From NCBI GenBank assembly GCA_963665075.1, contig OY762063.1:1674001-1738000 (forward strand): 64,000 nucleotides of DNA, in the 5' to 3' direction. Made by a program: the position numbers and the translations under genes. Source of the stretch: JAPULR01 sp963665075 (GTDB lineage: Bacteria; Chloroflexota; Dehalococcoidia; Lucifugimonadales; GCA-2712585). A model generated the notes under the pieces. That model did no database searches. It saw only the letters and a program-made list of their open reading frames with translations, and was not told where the DNA came from. Shown one piece after another: positions 25,116 through 33,681 of the stretch. Within the stretch, counting starts at the first letter, position 1, and each line of letters begins with the position of its first letter.

Positions 25116-25857
25116 AGTCGCGCCTCCGAATTCAGGATGCGGGGTCATTCTATCGGACCGGCGGGGATTTGGGAGGCCCCCATGAAGCCCCAAAGTGACA
25201 TCTGCCCGTTGCCACGTCCCACCCTCCTCCGCTATCATTATCTGCATGAATCCAGCCCTGACCGCAAACTAATACCTGGTATCATAAATTATGAGTAATC
25301 ACCCCGAAAATTTCCTGAAACAATTCTTTATGCCTGAATTGTCTCAACTCAGGCACGAATTGATCCCCATTGTTTGTCAAATCAATTCTTCATTCATACC
25401 TGACTCAACAAAAACAATTCCCTATTGTTTCCCATTGTTTTAGCGACACGCTCTCAATAAATCAAGAAACGAATATGGACGCGAAGGTTGGCCGGGGTAC
25501 GCTCTACCCTTCGACAGGCTCAGGGTGAGCGGGGGATGTAAAGGTGTCAGGATGAGCGTGAGAGGGGAGATGGGATCCCGCCTGCGCGGGAGCAAGAGGG
25601 GACGGGCGATTGGCCAATCGCCCCTACGGGATTTGTTGGTGGGTGAGTTTTCACCCCCATCCCAACCTTCCCCCGTTAAGGGGGAAGGGGTAAGAGGGAG
25701 CGGGAATGGGATGACGAAATTCGTTGACGCTGCGGAAAGGGCGGTGCTATAGTGTGTCTACAGCGTACACACGATGGGCACGCGATTCCGCGTCGCATAA
25801 GGAGAATGAATGCTGCGAGCCTTGGCTCGGCTAAAGGTATAGCAATCCCTTCTTGAT
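25116..25857. repeat. Intergenic region with hairpin repeats and a duplicated promoter
   Basis: The left part (to about 25500) is AT-rich and featureless. From 25501 it holds three of the repeat types that fill the right half of the window: the GCTC-ACCCT...AGGGTGAGC hairpin (25501-25530), the GATCCCGC/GCGGGAGC hairpin (25574-25593) and the CCTTCCCCC/GGGGGAAGG hairpin (25666-25688). A 45-base promoter block at 25709-25753 is duplicated at 26330-26374. Confidence 0.7.
25709..25753 (+). promoter_or_regulatory. Promoter block, copy 1 (45-base direct repeat)
   Basis: Contains -35 TTGACG (25724-25729), 18-base spacer, -10 TATAGT (25748-25753). It precedes the small membrane protein gene at 25858. 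The whole 45 bases recur without a change at 26330-26374 before nuoA. Confidence 0.65.
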
Positions 25858-26241
25858 ATGACTCCTCCCGCAAGTCCCCAAGGGTTATTTTACCTGCTAA
25901 CTTTTCTGATCCAATTCATCGTTTGCCTGGTTGGGGTTATGTGGTACGAGTTACATTCCCTTCCGCACGAGGGAGCTTTGGGGACGGCAATTGCCATAGG
26001 GCACAGTCTATCTCGCTTGGTGGTAGCCTTCACAGCAACCACATATATCTTCGTACAGGTTAGTAAAATGACTATATTTTTCGCAGAAGAGTTTATTCGC
26101 AGGCAACGGCAGCGCAGGCGCATGGAGATTAACCAAGAGTGGGAAGATTGGTTGCACCGGAAAGAGGATGCGGAGGCAAGACAGGAGCATTTCGACGAAC
26201 CCTCCCCGGCAGAAAAGGAACGACAGGCTACCCGAATCTAG
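25858..26241 (+). CDS. Small membrane protein with charged C-terminal tail
   Basis: 127 residues, not recognised. Two membrane segments, FYLLTFLIQFIVCLVGVMWY (about 11-30) and a second about 45-75 containing LVVAFTATTYIFVQ, then a strongly charged tail (RRQRQRRRMEINQEWEDWLH to the end) that should be cytoplasmic. It lies between two copies of the promoter block and 197 bases before nuoA. Whether it has anything to do with complex I is unknown; the two promoters suggest that it was inserted into, or duplicated with, the nuo control region. Confidence 0.55.
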   Translation: MTPPASPQGLFYLLTFLIQFIVCLVGVMWYELHSLPHEGALGTAIAIGHSLSRLVVAFTATTYIFVQVSKMTIFFAEEFIRRQRQRRRMEINQEWEDWLHRKEDAEARQEHFDEPSPAEKERQATRI

Positions 26242-26329
26242 GGAGAATCTCTTCCTCGCCCATCCTACGAGAACTGCGCGGTCATTCTATGGGCCCCGCG
26301 CCAATTTGTGAGATCCCTTCCGTCGGACA

Positions 26330-26374
26330 GGATGACGAAATTCGTTGACGCTGCGGAAAGGGCGGTGCTATAGT
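26330..26374 (+). promoter_or_regulatory. Promoter of the nuo operon (copy 2 of the 45-base block)
   Basis: -35 TTGACG (26345-26350), 18-base spacer, -10 TATAGT (26369-26374), then a 64-base leader to the nuoA start at 26439. Identical over 45 bases to 25709-25753. Confidence 0.7.
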
Positions 26375-26438
26375 TTAGCTTGGTGACAGGCTTTAAGCCC
26401 TGATGGGCATCAACCCTTTGGTTGTCCGAGGAGGACGA

Positions 26439-26807
26439 ATGCCGGAAGCCTTGGCGGAAAACTGGCTGGCCCTGCTGTTTGCGGGCATCATCGCATTCGT
26501 GGCCATCGCCATCATGTTCGCCGCATCCTTCCTCATCTCGTCCAAGCGGAAGTCCGACGTCAAGACGACGCCCTACGAGTGCGGCATCCCGCCGGCGCCC
26601 TACGCCTTCTCGCAGATAAACATCCGATACTATATATTCGCCATCCTGTTTCTGATATTCGACGTGGAGGCGGTGTTTCTCTTTCCCTGGGCGGTGGTGT
26701 TCATCGGCAACAACGTCGCCTTCTACGCCATGATGATATTCCTGGCGGTGCTGTTCTTTGCAATCATCTACGGGTGGAAGAAAGGAGTCCTTGAATGGCG
26801 GAGATGA
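26439..26807 (+). CDS. nuoA: NADH-quinone oxidoreductase subunit A
   Basis: 122 residues from the ATG at 26439, directly behind GAGGAGGACGA; an upstream start at 26403 has no ribosome binding site. Three membrane helices: LLFAGIIAFVAIAIMFAASF (about 11-30), IRYYIFAILFLIFDVEAVFL (about 60-79) and AFYAMMIFLAVLFFAIIYGW (about 93-112). The conserved loop TTPYECG and acidic FDVEAVFLFPW are present. Membrane-arm subunit of complex I, first gene of the operon; it overlaps nuoB by 13 bases. Confidence 0.92.
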   Translation: MPEALAENWLALLFAGIIAFVAIAIMFAASFLISSKRKSDVKTTPYECGIPPAPYAFSQINIRYYIFAILFLIFDVEAVFLFPWAVVFIGNNVAFYAMMIFLAVLFFAIIYGWKKGVLEWRR

Positions 26808-27319
26808 AACCCAACCCCGGCAACCTGCCGGGCCCGAACCTGCTGAATAAAGGAATGCCGGGGGTCATTACGGCCCAATCGGAGCAGCTATTCGCAATGG
26901 CGCGGAAGTCGTCGCTGTGGACGATGACCTTCGGGCTGGCCTGCTGCGCCATCGAAATGATGTCTACGTACATGGCGCACCACGACTTCGACCGGTTCGG
27001 CATCGTGACGTGGCCTTCGCCGCGTCAGTCGGACGTGATGATAGTCGCGGGCACGGTGGTGAAGAAGATGGCGGATCCTATCCGGCTGCTGTACGAGCAG
27101 ATGCCGGAGCCGAAGTGGGTGATAGCGATGGGAAGCTGCGCCACGAACGGCGGGCCGTACTATAAGTCGTACTCGGTGGTGATGGGGGTGGATCACATCG
27201 TGCCGGTGGACGTGTACGTGCCGGGCTGTCCGCCGCGGCCGGAGGCGCTGATGCAGGGTATTTTGAAGCTCCAGGAGAAGATAATGGAGGACGCGAAGGG
27301 TGAACCGGCGCGCAGCTAG
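26795..27319 (+). CDS. nuoB: NADH-quinone oxidoreductase subunit B (N2 cluster)
   Basis: 174 residues. The four N2 iron-sulfur ligands are visible: the double cysteine in FGLACCAIEMM (about 48-58), SCATNGGPY (about 113-121) and VPGCPPRPEAL (about 143-153). It passes electrons from the peripheral arm to quinone at the interface with NuoD. Overlaps nuoA and nuoC, so translation is coupled. Confidence 0.94.
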   Translation: MAEMKPNPGNLPGPNLLNKGMPGVITAQSEQLFAMARKSSLWTMTFGLACCAIEMMSTYMAHHDFDRFGIVTWPSPRQSDVMIVAGTVVKKMADPIRLLYEQMPEPKWVIAMGSCATNGGPYYKSYSVVMGVDHIVPVDVYVPGCPPRPEALMQGILKLQEKIMEDAKGEPARS

Positions 27320-27836
27320 GCCAAGACCGAGAGCGCGGGCCAAAGAGGAACCCGTGGATGAGATGGCGGCCCTTACGCCGGAGGGGCGTCGCATTCTGGA
27401 CGTGGTTTCGGACGCGCTGAAAGGCCGGAAGGTGGAGACGGGGGCGGTGCTCGACAGGCCGCGCATCTCGGTTGAGGCGTCGGAGATAGCGGAGGTGTGC
27501 AGGACGTTGAAGACGAATCCCGACGTCGCGTTCAGGACGCTGTTGTGCATCGCCGCCGTGGACTACAAGGAGTCTATACAGATGGTGTATCTGCTTCACT
27601 CCAGCAAGGAGGAGCAGACCATCGCCATCAAGACTGACCTGCCTTACGAAAACCCCAGCCTGCCGTCGATTACGTCGGTGTGGCGGGCCGCCGACTGGTA
27701 CGAACGCGAGGCGCACGACCTGTTTGGGGTCTATTTCGAGGGCCACCCGGACCTTTCGCCCCTGCTTCTATACGAGGGGTTCGAGGGGCATCCAGGATTG
27801 AAGGAGTTTCCCTTCCACGATTATGACGAGTATTAG
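27300..27836 (+). CDS. nuoC: NADH-quinone oxidoreductase subunit C
   Basis: 178 residues from the GTG at 27300, chosen for the GGAGG eight bases before it, inside the end of nuoB; an ATG at 27363 would give a shorter form without the basic leader NRRAARPRPRARAK. The family core is VYLLHSSKEEQTIAIKTDLP and SVWRAADWYEREAHDLFGV (about 95-145). The C-terminal signature ends HDYDEY. Peripheral-arm structural subunit. Its end overlaps the next small cistron by 14 bases. Confidence 0.88.
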   Translation: MNRRAARPRPRARAKEEPVDEMAALTPEGRRILDVVSDALKGRKVETGAVLDRPRISVEASEIAEVCRTLKTNPDVAFRTLLCIAAVDYKESIQMVYLLHSSKEEQTIAIKTDLPYENPSLPSITSVWRAADWYEREAHDLFGVYFEGHPDLSPLLLYEGFEGHPGLKEFPFHDYDEY

Positions 27837-28110
27837 TTCAAAACCCCTGGTGCTGCGAGGCTCCGTCATAAGCCATGACGGCGTGTTTCATGGCTCCATC
27901 GACGGCCTGCCCCTTTTCTCTCACGGCGAAACGCTGGAAGAGGCGGAAAGCAAGCTGGTGCACAAGCTGCGGAGTTGGGCCGAGGAGCGGGAGGAGAAGG
28001 GGATGTTGGAGAAGGCGTTGATGGACGCCGGCTTCGAGAACGTCAACGAGAATACGGAGATCGTGCTGGCGCTGAATTGCGCCGACGATGACAACGAGTT
28101 GCAGCTATGA
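27823..28110 (+). CDS. HicB-like small protein embedded between nuoC and nuoD
   Basis: 95 residues, overlapping nuoC by 14 bases and nuoD by 4 (ATGA), so it is a true cistron of the operon. The pattern SHDGVFHGSIDGLPLFSHGETLEEAESKLVHKL (landmarks near 17-49) matches the HicB-type small alpha/beta fold, where a beta hairpin is followed by GETLEEA and a helix. No HicA toxin is nearby and no DNA-binding tail follows. This is not a known complex I subunit. It might act as an assembly or regulatory protein, or be a domesticated antitoxin; neither is shown. Confidence 0.7.
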   Translation: MTSISSKPLVLRGSVISHDGVFHGSIDGLPLFSHGETLEEAESKLVHKLRSWAEEREEKGMLEKALMDAGFENVNENTEIVLALNCADDDNELQL

Positions 28111-29219
28111 CGATGTTGGATGAAGGCCAGCAAGTAGATCTGTTGATGAACATGGGGCCGCAGCACCCCAGCACCCACGGGGTGTTCCGGATGCTGCTGC
28201 GGGTGGACGGGGAGGTGGTCGTCGACGCGGAGCCGCACATCGGCTACCTGCATCGGGGATCGGAGAAGCTGGCGGAGGGGGAGCAGTATCACCAGGTGGT
28301 AACGCTGTTCGACAGGATGGACTACATCAGCAACTTCAACAACGAGTGGGTGTTCTGCCGCGCGGTGGAGAAGCTGATGGGCGTGGACGTGCCGGAGCGG
28401 GCGGAGTATATCCGCGTGATTCTGGGGGAGTTGAACCGCATCGCCAGCCACCTGCTGTTCCTGGGCACTTTCGGGTTGGACGCGGGGGCGATGACGCCGG
28501 TGATGTTCGCCTTCCGAGGGCGGGAGCGGATTCAGGCGTTGTTCGAAGGGGTGAGCGGCGCGCGGATGATGCACAACTACGTGCACGTGGGGGGCGTGAA
28601 GGAGGACGTGCCGCCGAACTTCAAGGAGATGATGGCGGAGTTGCTGAAGGAGATACGGGAGGACGTGGAGGAGTGCGACCGACTGTTGAGCTTCAACGAG
28701 GTGTTCGTGGCGCGGTCGAAGGACATCGGCGCGATTGATCTGGACACGGCGATAGACTTCGGCTGGACGGGGCCGTGTCTGCGCGCCTGCGGCATGGAGT
28801 ACGACGTGCGGCGGGCGGAGCCTTATTCCATTTATGACAGGTTCGAGTTCAACGTGCCCGTGGGCCGGGACGGCGACTGCTGGGACAGGTATTTCGTCCG
28901 CGTATTGGAGATGTATGAGTCGCTGCGGATCATCGATCAGGCGTTGGAGGGCATGCCGGAAGGGGAGGTCAACTCCGTTGGACGTCGGCTCATCCGCCCG
29001 CCGAAGGGGGACGTGTACGTGCGGGCGGAAAATCCCCGGGGCGAAATTGGCGTCTACCTGGTCAGTGACGGCACGGACAAGCCCTATCGGGTGAAGGTGC
29101 GCCCGCCTTCCTTCTGCAACCTTAGCGCGCTGCGGCATCTGGTGAAGGACTCGTATATTGCAGACGCGGTGGTAATTCTGGGTTCGCTGGACATCGTGCT
29201 GGGGGAGGTGGATCGGTGA
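28107..29219 (+). CDS. nuoD: NADH-quinone oxidoreductase subunit D (49 kDa type)
   Basis: 370 residues, related to the large subunit of NiFe hydrogenases but without nickel ligands. N-terminal NMGPQHPSTHGVFRMLLRVDG (about 12-32; landmark), then HIGYLHRGSEKLAE, GRDGDCWDRY, and the C-terminal RPPSFCNLSALRHLV. Forms the quinone-binding pocket with NuoB. Its end overlaps nuoH by four bases. Confidence 0.94.
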   Translation: MTMLDEGQQVDLLMNMGPQHPSTHGVFRMLLRVDGEVVVDAEPHIGYLHRGSEKLAEGEQYHQVVTLFDRMDYISNFNNEWVFCRAVEKLMGVDVPERAEYIRVILGELNRIASHLLFLGTFGLDAGAMTPVMFAFRGRERIQALFEGVSGARMMHNYVHVGGVKEDVPPNFKEMMAELLKEIREDVEECDRLLSFNEVFVARSKDIGAIDLDTAIDFGWTGPCLRACGMEYDVRRAEPYSIYDRFEFNVPVGRDGDCWDRYFVRVLEMYESLRIIDQALEGMPEGEVNSVGRRLIRPPKGDVYVRAENPRGEIGVYLVSDGTDKPYRVKVRPPSFCNLSALRHLVKDSYIADAVVILGSLDIVLGEVDR

Positions 29220-30379
29220 ATCTGCTGGACATCCTGCTGCTGATAATCGCGCTGCTGATTCTGTTCACCGCCCTTTCCATTGTGGTGATGTCCATGATCT
29301 GGATTGAGAGGAAGTTCCTGGGTCGGTTGCAGCGACGGCTGGGGCCGACGCGCACGGGGCCTTTCGGTCTCATCCAACCCGTCGCGGACGCGGTGAAGCT
29401 GGTGTTGAAGGAAGATTTGATTCCATCCTGGGCGGACAAGGCGATATTCTGGGTGGCGCCGCTGCTGGTGCTAATTCCTTCCTTCATGATATGGGTGACG
29501 ATACCCGCGACCAAGGACCTGGTGCTGCGAAACCTGGACTTGGGGCTGTTTGTGATAGTGGCGCTGCTGGTGGTGTCGATTCTGGGGCTGCTGCTGGCGG
29601 GCTGGGGTTCGGCGAACAAGTACGGCGCGCTGGGGGGATTGCGTTCGGCGGCGCAGCTGGTGAGCTACGAGGTGCCGCTGGTGATGGTGGTGGTTTCCGT
29701 GGCGATTCTGGCGGAGTCTCTGGACTTGCGGGTCATCGCCGCCAGCCAGGTGCCGATGGGCGCAGCCGAAGAGGTTCTCAACGAGGTCAAGGATGCGGGC
29801 GGCACCTTCAACCATATTGGCGTGCCCCTGATTCTGATTTTCCCGCTGGGGATGGTGTTGTTCCTCATAGCAGGGTTGGCGGAGGTGGGGCGGATACCCT
29901 TCGACATATATTTCGCGGAATCGGAAATCGTGGGCGGGCCGTTCGTGGAGTACAGTGGAGCGCACTTTTCGGTGTTCTTCCTTGCCGAGTACATCAACAC
30001 GTTCCTGGTGGGGGCGTTGGCGGCGTTGTTCTTCCTCGGCGGCTGGTACGGGCCTTTCCTGCCGGAATGGATGTGGTTCCTGATAAAGACCTACGCCGTG
30101 GTTGTCGCCATCTTCTGGATTCGGGGAACCTTCCCACGCCTGCGGGTGGACCAGCTTATGGCCTTCGGATGGAAGGCGATGATTCCGCTCTCGTTCGTGG
30201 GGGTGGTCATCTGCGCGGTGTACCGGTTCTACGATTGGCCGGCGTGGACGATGACAGTCATGTCGCTGGCCGTTTTGGCTGTGGTAGGATATTGGTTGTA
30301 TCGAAGATTCACGCAGCCGGTGCAGCGTTTGGCGAAGCTCTATGGAAGGCGTCCAGGGAGGGTTGGAAATGTTAGCTAG
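29216..30379 (+). CDS. nuoH: NADH-quinone oxidoreductase subunit H
   Basis: 387 residues from a GTG at 29216 that overlaps the nuoD stop. Eight or so membrane helices; conserved WIERKFLGRLQRRLGPTRTG (about 24-43), the quinone-site loop ELAEVGRIPFD-type segment here GLAEVGRIPFDIYFAESEIV, and VEYSGAHFSVFFLAEY. It joins the peripheral and membrane arms. Its last codons overlap the leader of nuoI. Confidence 0.93.
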   Translation: MNLLDILLLIIALLILFTALSIVVMSMIWIERKFLGRLQRRLGPTRTGPFGLIQPVADAVKLVLKEDLIPSWADKAIFWVAPLLVLIPSFMIWVTIPATKDLVLRNLDLGLFVIVALLVVSILGLLLAGWGSANKYGALGGLRSAAQLVSYEVPLVMVVVSVAILAESLDLRVIAASQVPMGAAEEVLNEVKDAGGTFNHIGVPLILIFPLGMVLFLIAGLAEVGRIPFDIYFAESEIVGGPFVEYSGAHFSVFFLAEYINTFLVGALAALFFLGGWYGPFLPEWMWFLIKTYAVVVAIFWIRGTFPRLRVDQLMAFGWKAMIPLSFVGVVICAVYRFYDWPAWTMTVMSLAVLAVVGYWLYRRFTQPVQRLAKLYGRRPGRVGNVS

Positions 30380-30932
30380 CATGAAGGGGATGGTGTTGAC
30401 CATCGCCTCTGTATTCAAGAAGCCCGTCACGGACCAGTATCCCAACAAGCCGAGGAAGCTCCAGGACAGGTACATGGGGTTTCCGGCGCTGACGTGGGAC
30501 TTCGACGTGGAGGAGCCTTACTGCACGTCCTGCATGGTGTGCATCCGGCAGTGTCCCACCCAGTGCATGAGCGCGACCATGAAGGACAACCCCTTGCAGG
30601 CGGAGGGGAAGAGCAAGCGGCGTAAGATCGTGGACACCTTTGAAATCAACCTGAACCGGTGCATTTTGTGCGGCATCTGCGTGAACGTGTGCAACTTCGA
30701 CGCCATCGTCATGAGTCACGAGCACGAGATGAGCGTGTACGAACGGAACGGCGACCGGGTGGACCTGATTGAGCTTCTGGAGATGGGCAAGCGTTATCAG
30801 GAGGAGCAGGATTGGGTGCCGCCGTCGACGCTTAGAAAGAAGGCGGCGCCGCGGCGAAGGCCGGCGGCCCGCCGGCGACCGGCAACGGCCAGAAAACCCG
30901 CGCAGGAGGAGCAGGCCAAGCCCAAGGCCTGA
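30369..30932 (+). CDS. nuoI: NADH-quinone oxidoreductase subunit I (2x4Fe-4S ferredoxin) with basic tail
   Basis: 187 residues from the ATG at 30369, behind GGGAGGGTTGGAA and overlapping the nuoH end. Two 4Fe-4S motifs: CTSCMVCIRQCPTQC (about 54-68) and CILCGICVNVCNFDAI (about 98-113). In the second the usual Pro after the last Cys is Asn. After about residue 155 the protein carries a lysine/arginine/alanine/proline tail (KKAAPRRRPAARRRP...), not part of the NuoI fold, about 30 residues long. The tail might interact with RNA, membrane or another subunit, or be neutral. Confidence 0.92.
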   Translation: MLASMKGMVLTIASVFKKPVTDQYPNKPRKLQDRYMGFPALTWDFDVEEPYCTSCMVCIRQCPTQCMSATMKDNPLQAEGKSKRRKIVDTFEINLNRCILCGICVNVCNFDAIVMSHEHEMSVYERNGDRVDLIELLEMGKRYQEEQDWVPPSTLRKKAAPRRRPAARRRPATARKPAQEEQAKPKA

Positions 30933-30939
30933 TTCGAGC

Positions 30940-31428
30940 ATGACCTGGTTCTTCTTCTTTCTCATGTCTGCGATGGCCCTGGGTGGAGGAATTGGCGTTG
31001 TGGCGGCCCGCAACGTGGTTCATTCCGCGCTGTTTCTGCTCCTATCGCTGCTGGCAGTGGCGGGCTTGTACGTGCTGCTGCTGACGGAGTTTCTGGCACT
31101 GGTGCAGATATTCATCTACGGCGGGGCGATAATCATCGTGCTGCTGTTCGCGATCATGCTTACCCGTTCGCGGGAGTTTCCACGAATAACGGACAACGCC
31201 CAGTGGCCGCTGGCGGCGGTGGCGGCGTTGATGTTCTTCGGACTGCTGACGTTCGCGTTTCTGGTGAACCGGCCGGAGGCGACGGAGCGGAGCCGGGTGG
31301 CCTTCACCGACCTGGGCCGATCGCTATTCACCGACTGGGCGTTGCCGTTCGAGGTGGCGTCCCTAGTGCTGCTGATTGCATTGGTGGGGGCAATCGTCAT
31401 TGCCCGGGACGATAGGAGGCGGGGTTGA
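30940..31428 (+). CDS. nuoJ: NADH-quinone oxidoreductase subunit J
   Basis: 162 residues from the ATG at 30940, eight bases after the nuoI stop. Five membrane helices; conserved RNVVHSALFLLLSLLAVAGLY (about 25-45; landmark), LTEFLALVQIFIYGGAIIIV. Membrane-arm subunit. Overlaps nuoK by four bases. A longer open frame upstream into nuoI has no family character. Confidence 0.92.
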   Translation: MTWFFFFLMSAMALGGGIGVVAARNVVHSALFLLLSLLAVAGLYVLLLTEFLALVQIFIYGGAIIIVLLFAIMLTRSREFPRITDNAQWPLAAVAALMFFGLLTFAFLVNRPEATERSRVAFTDLGRSLFTDWALPFEVASLVLLIALVGAIVIARDDRRRG

Positions 31429-31733
31429 TAGACCTGGCATTCTTCCAGATTGTGAGCGCGGCCCTATTCTCCATTGGGCTGTACGGGGTGCTGGCTAGGC
31501 GCAGCGCCGTGCTGGTGCTCATGTCCATCGAGTTGATGCTCAATGCGGTGAATCTGAACCTGATAGCGTCGGCGGCGTTCCTGGATCCGTCCCGCTTTAC
31601 GGGACTGATAATCGCCATATTCGTCATAACCGTGGCGGCGGCGGAGGTGGGGCTGGCGCTGGCCATCGTGCTGCGGATCTTCCGCAACCGGGCGACGGTC
31701 AACCTGGACGAAATAGACTTGATGAAGGGATAG
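31425..31733 (+). CDS. nuoK: NADH-quinone oxidoreductase subunit K
   Basis: 102 residues from a TTG at 31425 inside the nuoJ stop, behind AGGAGGCGGGG. Three membrane helices, with the conserved glutamate in VLMSIELMLNAVNLN (about 28-42) and a second in FVITVAAAEVGLALAIVL. Antiporter-like channel subunit of the membrane arm. Confidence 0.93.
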   Translation: MIDLAFFQIVSAALFSIGLYGVLARRSAVLVLMSIELMLNAVNLNLIASAAFLDPSRFTGLIIAIFVITVAAAEVGLALAIVLRIFRNRATVNLDEIDLMKG

Positions 31734-31781
31734 GTTGTTGAGACTGCGAAGCATGACAGGGAAGGGGGCGTAGGCTAGACG

Positions 31782-33677
31782 ATGCCGACTATGGAGTGGG
31801 CCTGGCTCATCCCCGCGCTGAGCTTCATCGCCTTTCCGATAATCGCCATTTTCGGGCGATTCCTGCCGGGCAAGGGTTCGTTCCTTGCCATACTTGCGAT
31901 TGCTGCGGGGTTCGTCCTGTTCCTGTTCGTCGCCTTCGACAGGATAGACCAGGGCGCGACGGGGCTGGACGTATTCACCCAGAAATGGTTCCAGGCGGGA
32001 AGCGCGACGCTGACCTGGGGCATCATCGTCGACCCGCTGACGGTGGTGATGCTGGGGCTGGTGACCTTCGTCGCGTTGATGGTGCAGGTCTACTCCATCG
32101 GATACATGAAGGGCGACCCTCGCTACGGCTGGTACTTCGCCCTGCACTCGCTGTTTGCCGCCTCCATGCTTGCGCTGGTGCTTGCCGACAACTTCCTGCT
32201 GCTGTACGTGGCGTGGGAGCTTGTGGGAGTCTGCTCCTACCTGCTTATCGGCTTCTGGTACGAGAGGCAATCGGCGGCGGAGGCGGCCAAGAAGGCCTTT
32301 GTGACCACCCGTCTGGCCGACGCGGCGCTGCTGGTTGGCATCCTGCTGCTGTTCAGGGAAGTAGGCACCTTCAGCATGACGGAGACGTTCCACCAGGCGG
32401 AACTGCTGATGGCGGGCGACGAGAGTCTGCTGTCGAGCGGGACGGCGTTGGCGGCGGCGCTGCTGCTGTTCGTGGGAGCGATGGGGAAGTCGGCGCAGAT
32501 ACCCTTCCACGTGTGGCTGCCCGACGCTATGGAAGGGCCGACGCCCGTCAGCGCGCTCATCCACGCCGCGACGATGGTTGTGGCGGGAGTGTTCCTGGTG
32601 GCGCGGACCTTCACCCTGTTCGAGGCGGCGCCGGACGCGCTGCTGGTGGTGGCAATAATCGGGTTGGCGACGACATTGCTGACGGCGACGATGGCCTTGG
32701 CAGCCACGGACTTGAAGCGGATTCTGGCCTATTCCACCGTTAGCCACCTGGGGTTGATGATGCTTTCTCTGGGGGCCTTCGGATACACTGCGGCGATTTT
32801 CCACCTGATGGCCCACGGGTTCTCCAAGGCGTTGCTGTTCCTTGGGGCGGGCAGCGTGATGCACGGGGCGGACCAGACGGACATCCGTAAGATGGGTGGG
32901 CTGGCGAAGGTGATGCCGCTGACTTCCTTCACATTCGCCATAGGGGCGTTGTCGCTGGCGGGCATACCGATATTCGCCGGTTTCTGGAGCAAGGACGAAA
33001 TTCTACTGGCCGTGCTGGAGCACCGGCACTGGCTATTCCTGGCCTTCACGCTGCTTGCCGTCTTCCTGAGCGCGCTCTATATGGCCCGCGCTTACTTCAT
33101 CGCCTTCCGGGGCGAGTTGAAGGAGGAGAACCGAGGCGCCCACGAAGCGCCTACTTCGATGGCGTTGCCGATGGCACTGCTTGCGGTCTTGGCGGTGGGA
33201 TTCGGGTTCATCGCGCTTGAGTGGGGCGGCGGATTCGAAGGAATCGGCTCCTTCCTGTTCTTCGACAAGGCTCACGGATTCGAGTTCAACGTCTTCCTCG
33301 CCGTCGGCTCCCTGGTTCTGGCCATTGGCGCGGTGTATCTCGCGTGGGCGTCGTACTTGAAAGGGAAGCCCTATCTTTCGACCCTCAAGTCGATGACGAC
33401 GCCGTTCCCCGCGCTGGCGGAGCGGGGCTACTTCTTCGACCACGTCTACCAGTGGACCATCGACCGGGTGGTGCTGGCCTTCTCCGCCGTCATCGCTCTG
33501 TTCGACCGGGTTGTGGTCAACGATACGGGCGTGGACGGCCCGGCCAACTCGGTTAAGCGGTCATCCTTCAACCTGCGACGTCACGTGACGGGCCGGGTCT
33601 ACAACTACGCTCTCGTCATGGTGCTGGGCGCGTTGGGCCTCGGCATCGCGTGGTGGGCTATGGTGGCGGGCGGCTAA
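31782..33677 (+). CDS. nuoL: NADH-quinone oxidoreductase subunit L
   Basis: 631 residues, typical length. Mrp/antiporter-like proton pump: WELVGVCSYLLIGFWY (with the conserved Glu, about 146-161), KSAQIPFHVWLPDAMEGPTP (about 235-254), STVSHLGLMMLSLGAFGY, HGFSKALLFLGAGSVMHG. The long C-terminal lateral helix and last membrane helix are present. 48 bases separate it from nuoK. Confidence 0.94.
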   Translation: MPTMEWAWLIPALSFIAFPIIAIFGRFLPGKGSFLAILAIAAGFVLFLFVAFDRIDQGATGLDVFTQKWFQAGSATLTWGIIVDPLTVVMLGLVTFVALMVQVYSIGYMKGDPRYGWYFALHSLFAASMLALVLADNFLLLYVAWELVGVCSYLLIGFWYERQSAAEAAKKAFVTTRLADAALLVGILLLFREVGTFSMTETFHQAELLMAGDESLLSSGTALAAALLLFVGAMGKSAQIPFHVWLPDAMEGPTPVSALIHAATMVVAGVFLVARTFTLFEAAPDALLVVAIIGLATTLLTATMALAATDLKRILAYSTVSHLGLMMLSLGAFGYTAAIFHLMAHGFSKALLFLGAGSVMHGADQTDIRKMGGLAKVMPLTSFTFAIGALSLAGIPIFAGFWSKDEILLAVLEHRHWLFLAFTLLAVFLSALYMARAYFIAFRGELKEENRGAHEAPTSMALPMALLAVLAVGFGFIALEWGGGFEGIGSFLFFDKAHGFEFNVFLAVGSLVLAIGAVYLAWASYLKGKPYLSTLKSMTTPFPALAERGYFFDHVYQWTIDRVVLAFSAVIALFDRVVVNDTGVDGPANSVKRSSFNLRRHVTGRVYNYALVMVLGALGLGIAWWAMVAGG

Positions 33678-33681
33678 GGCA

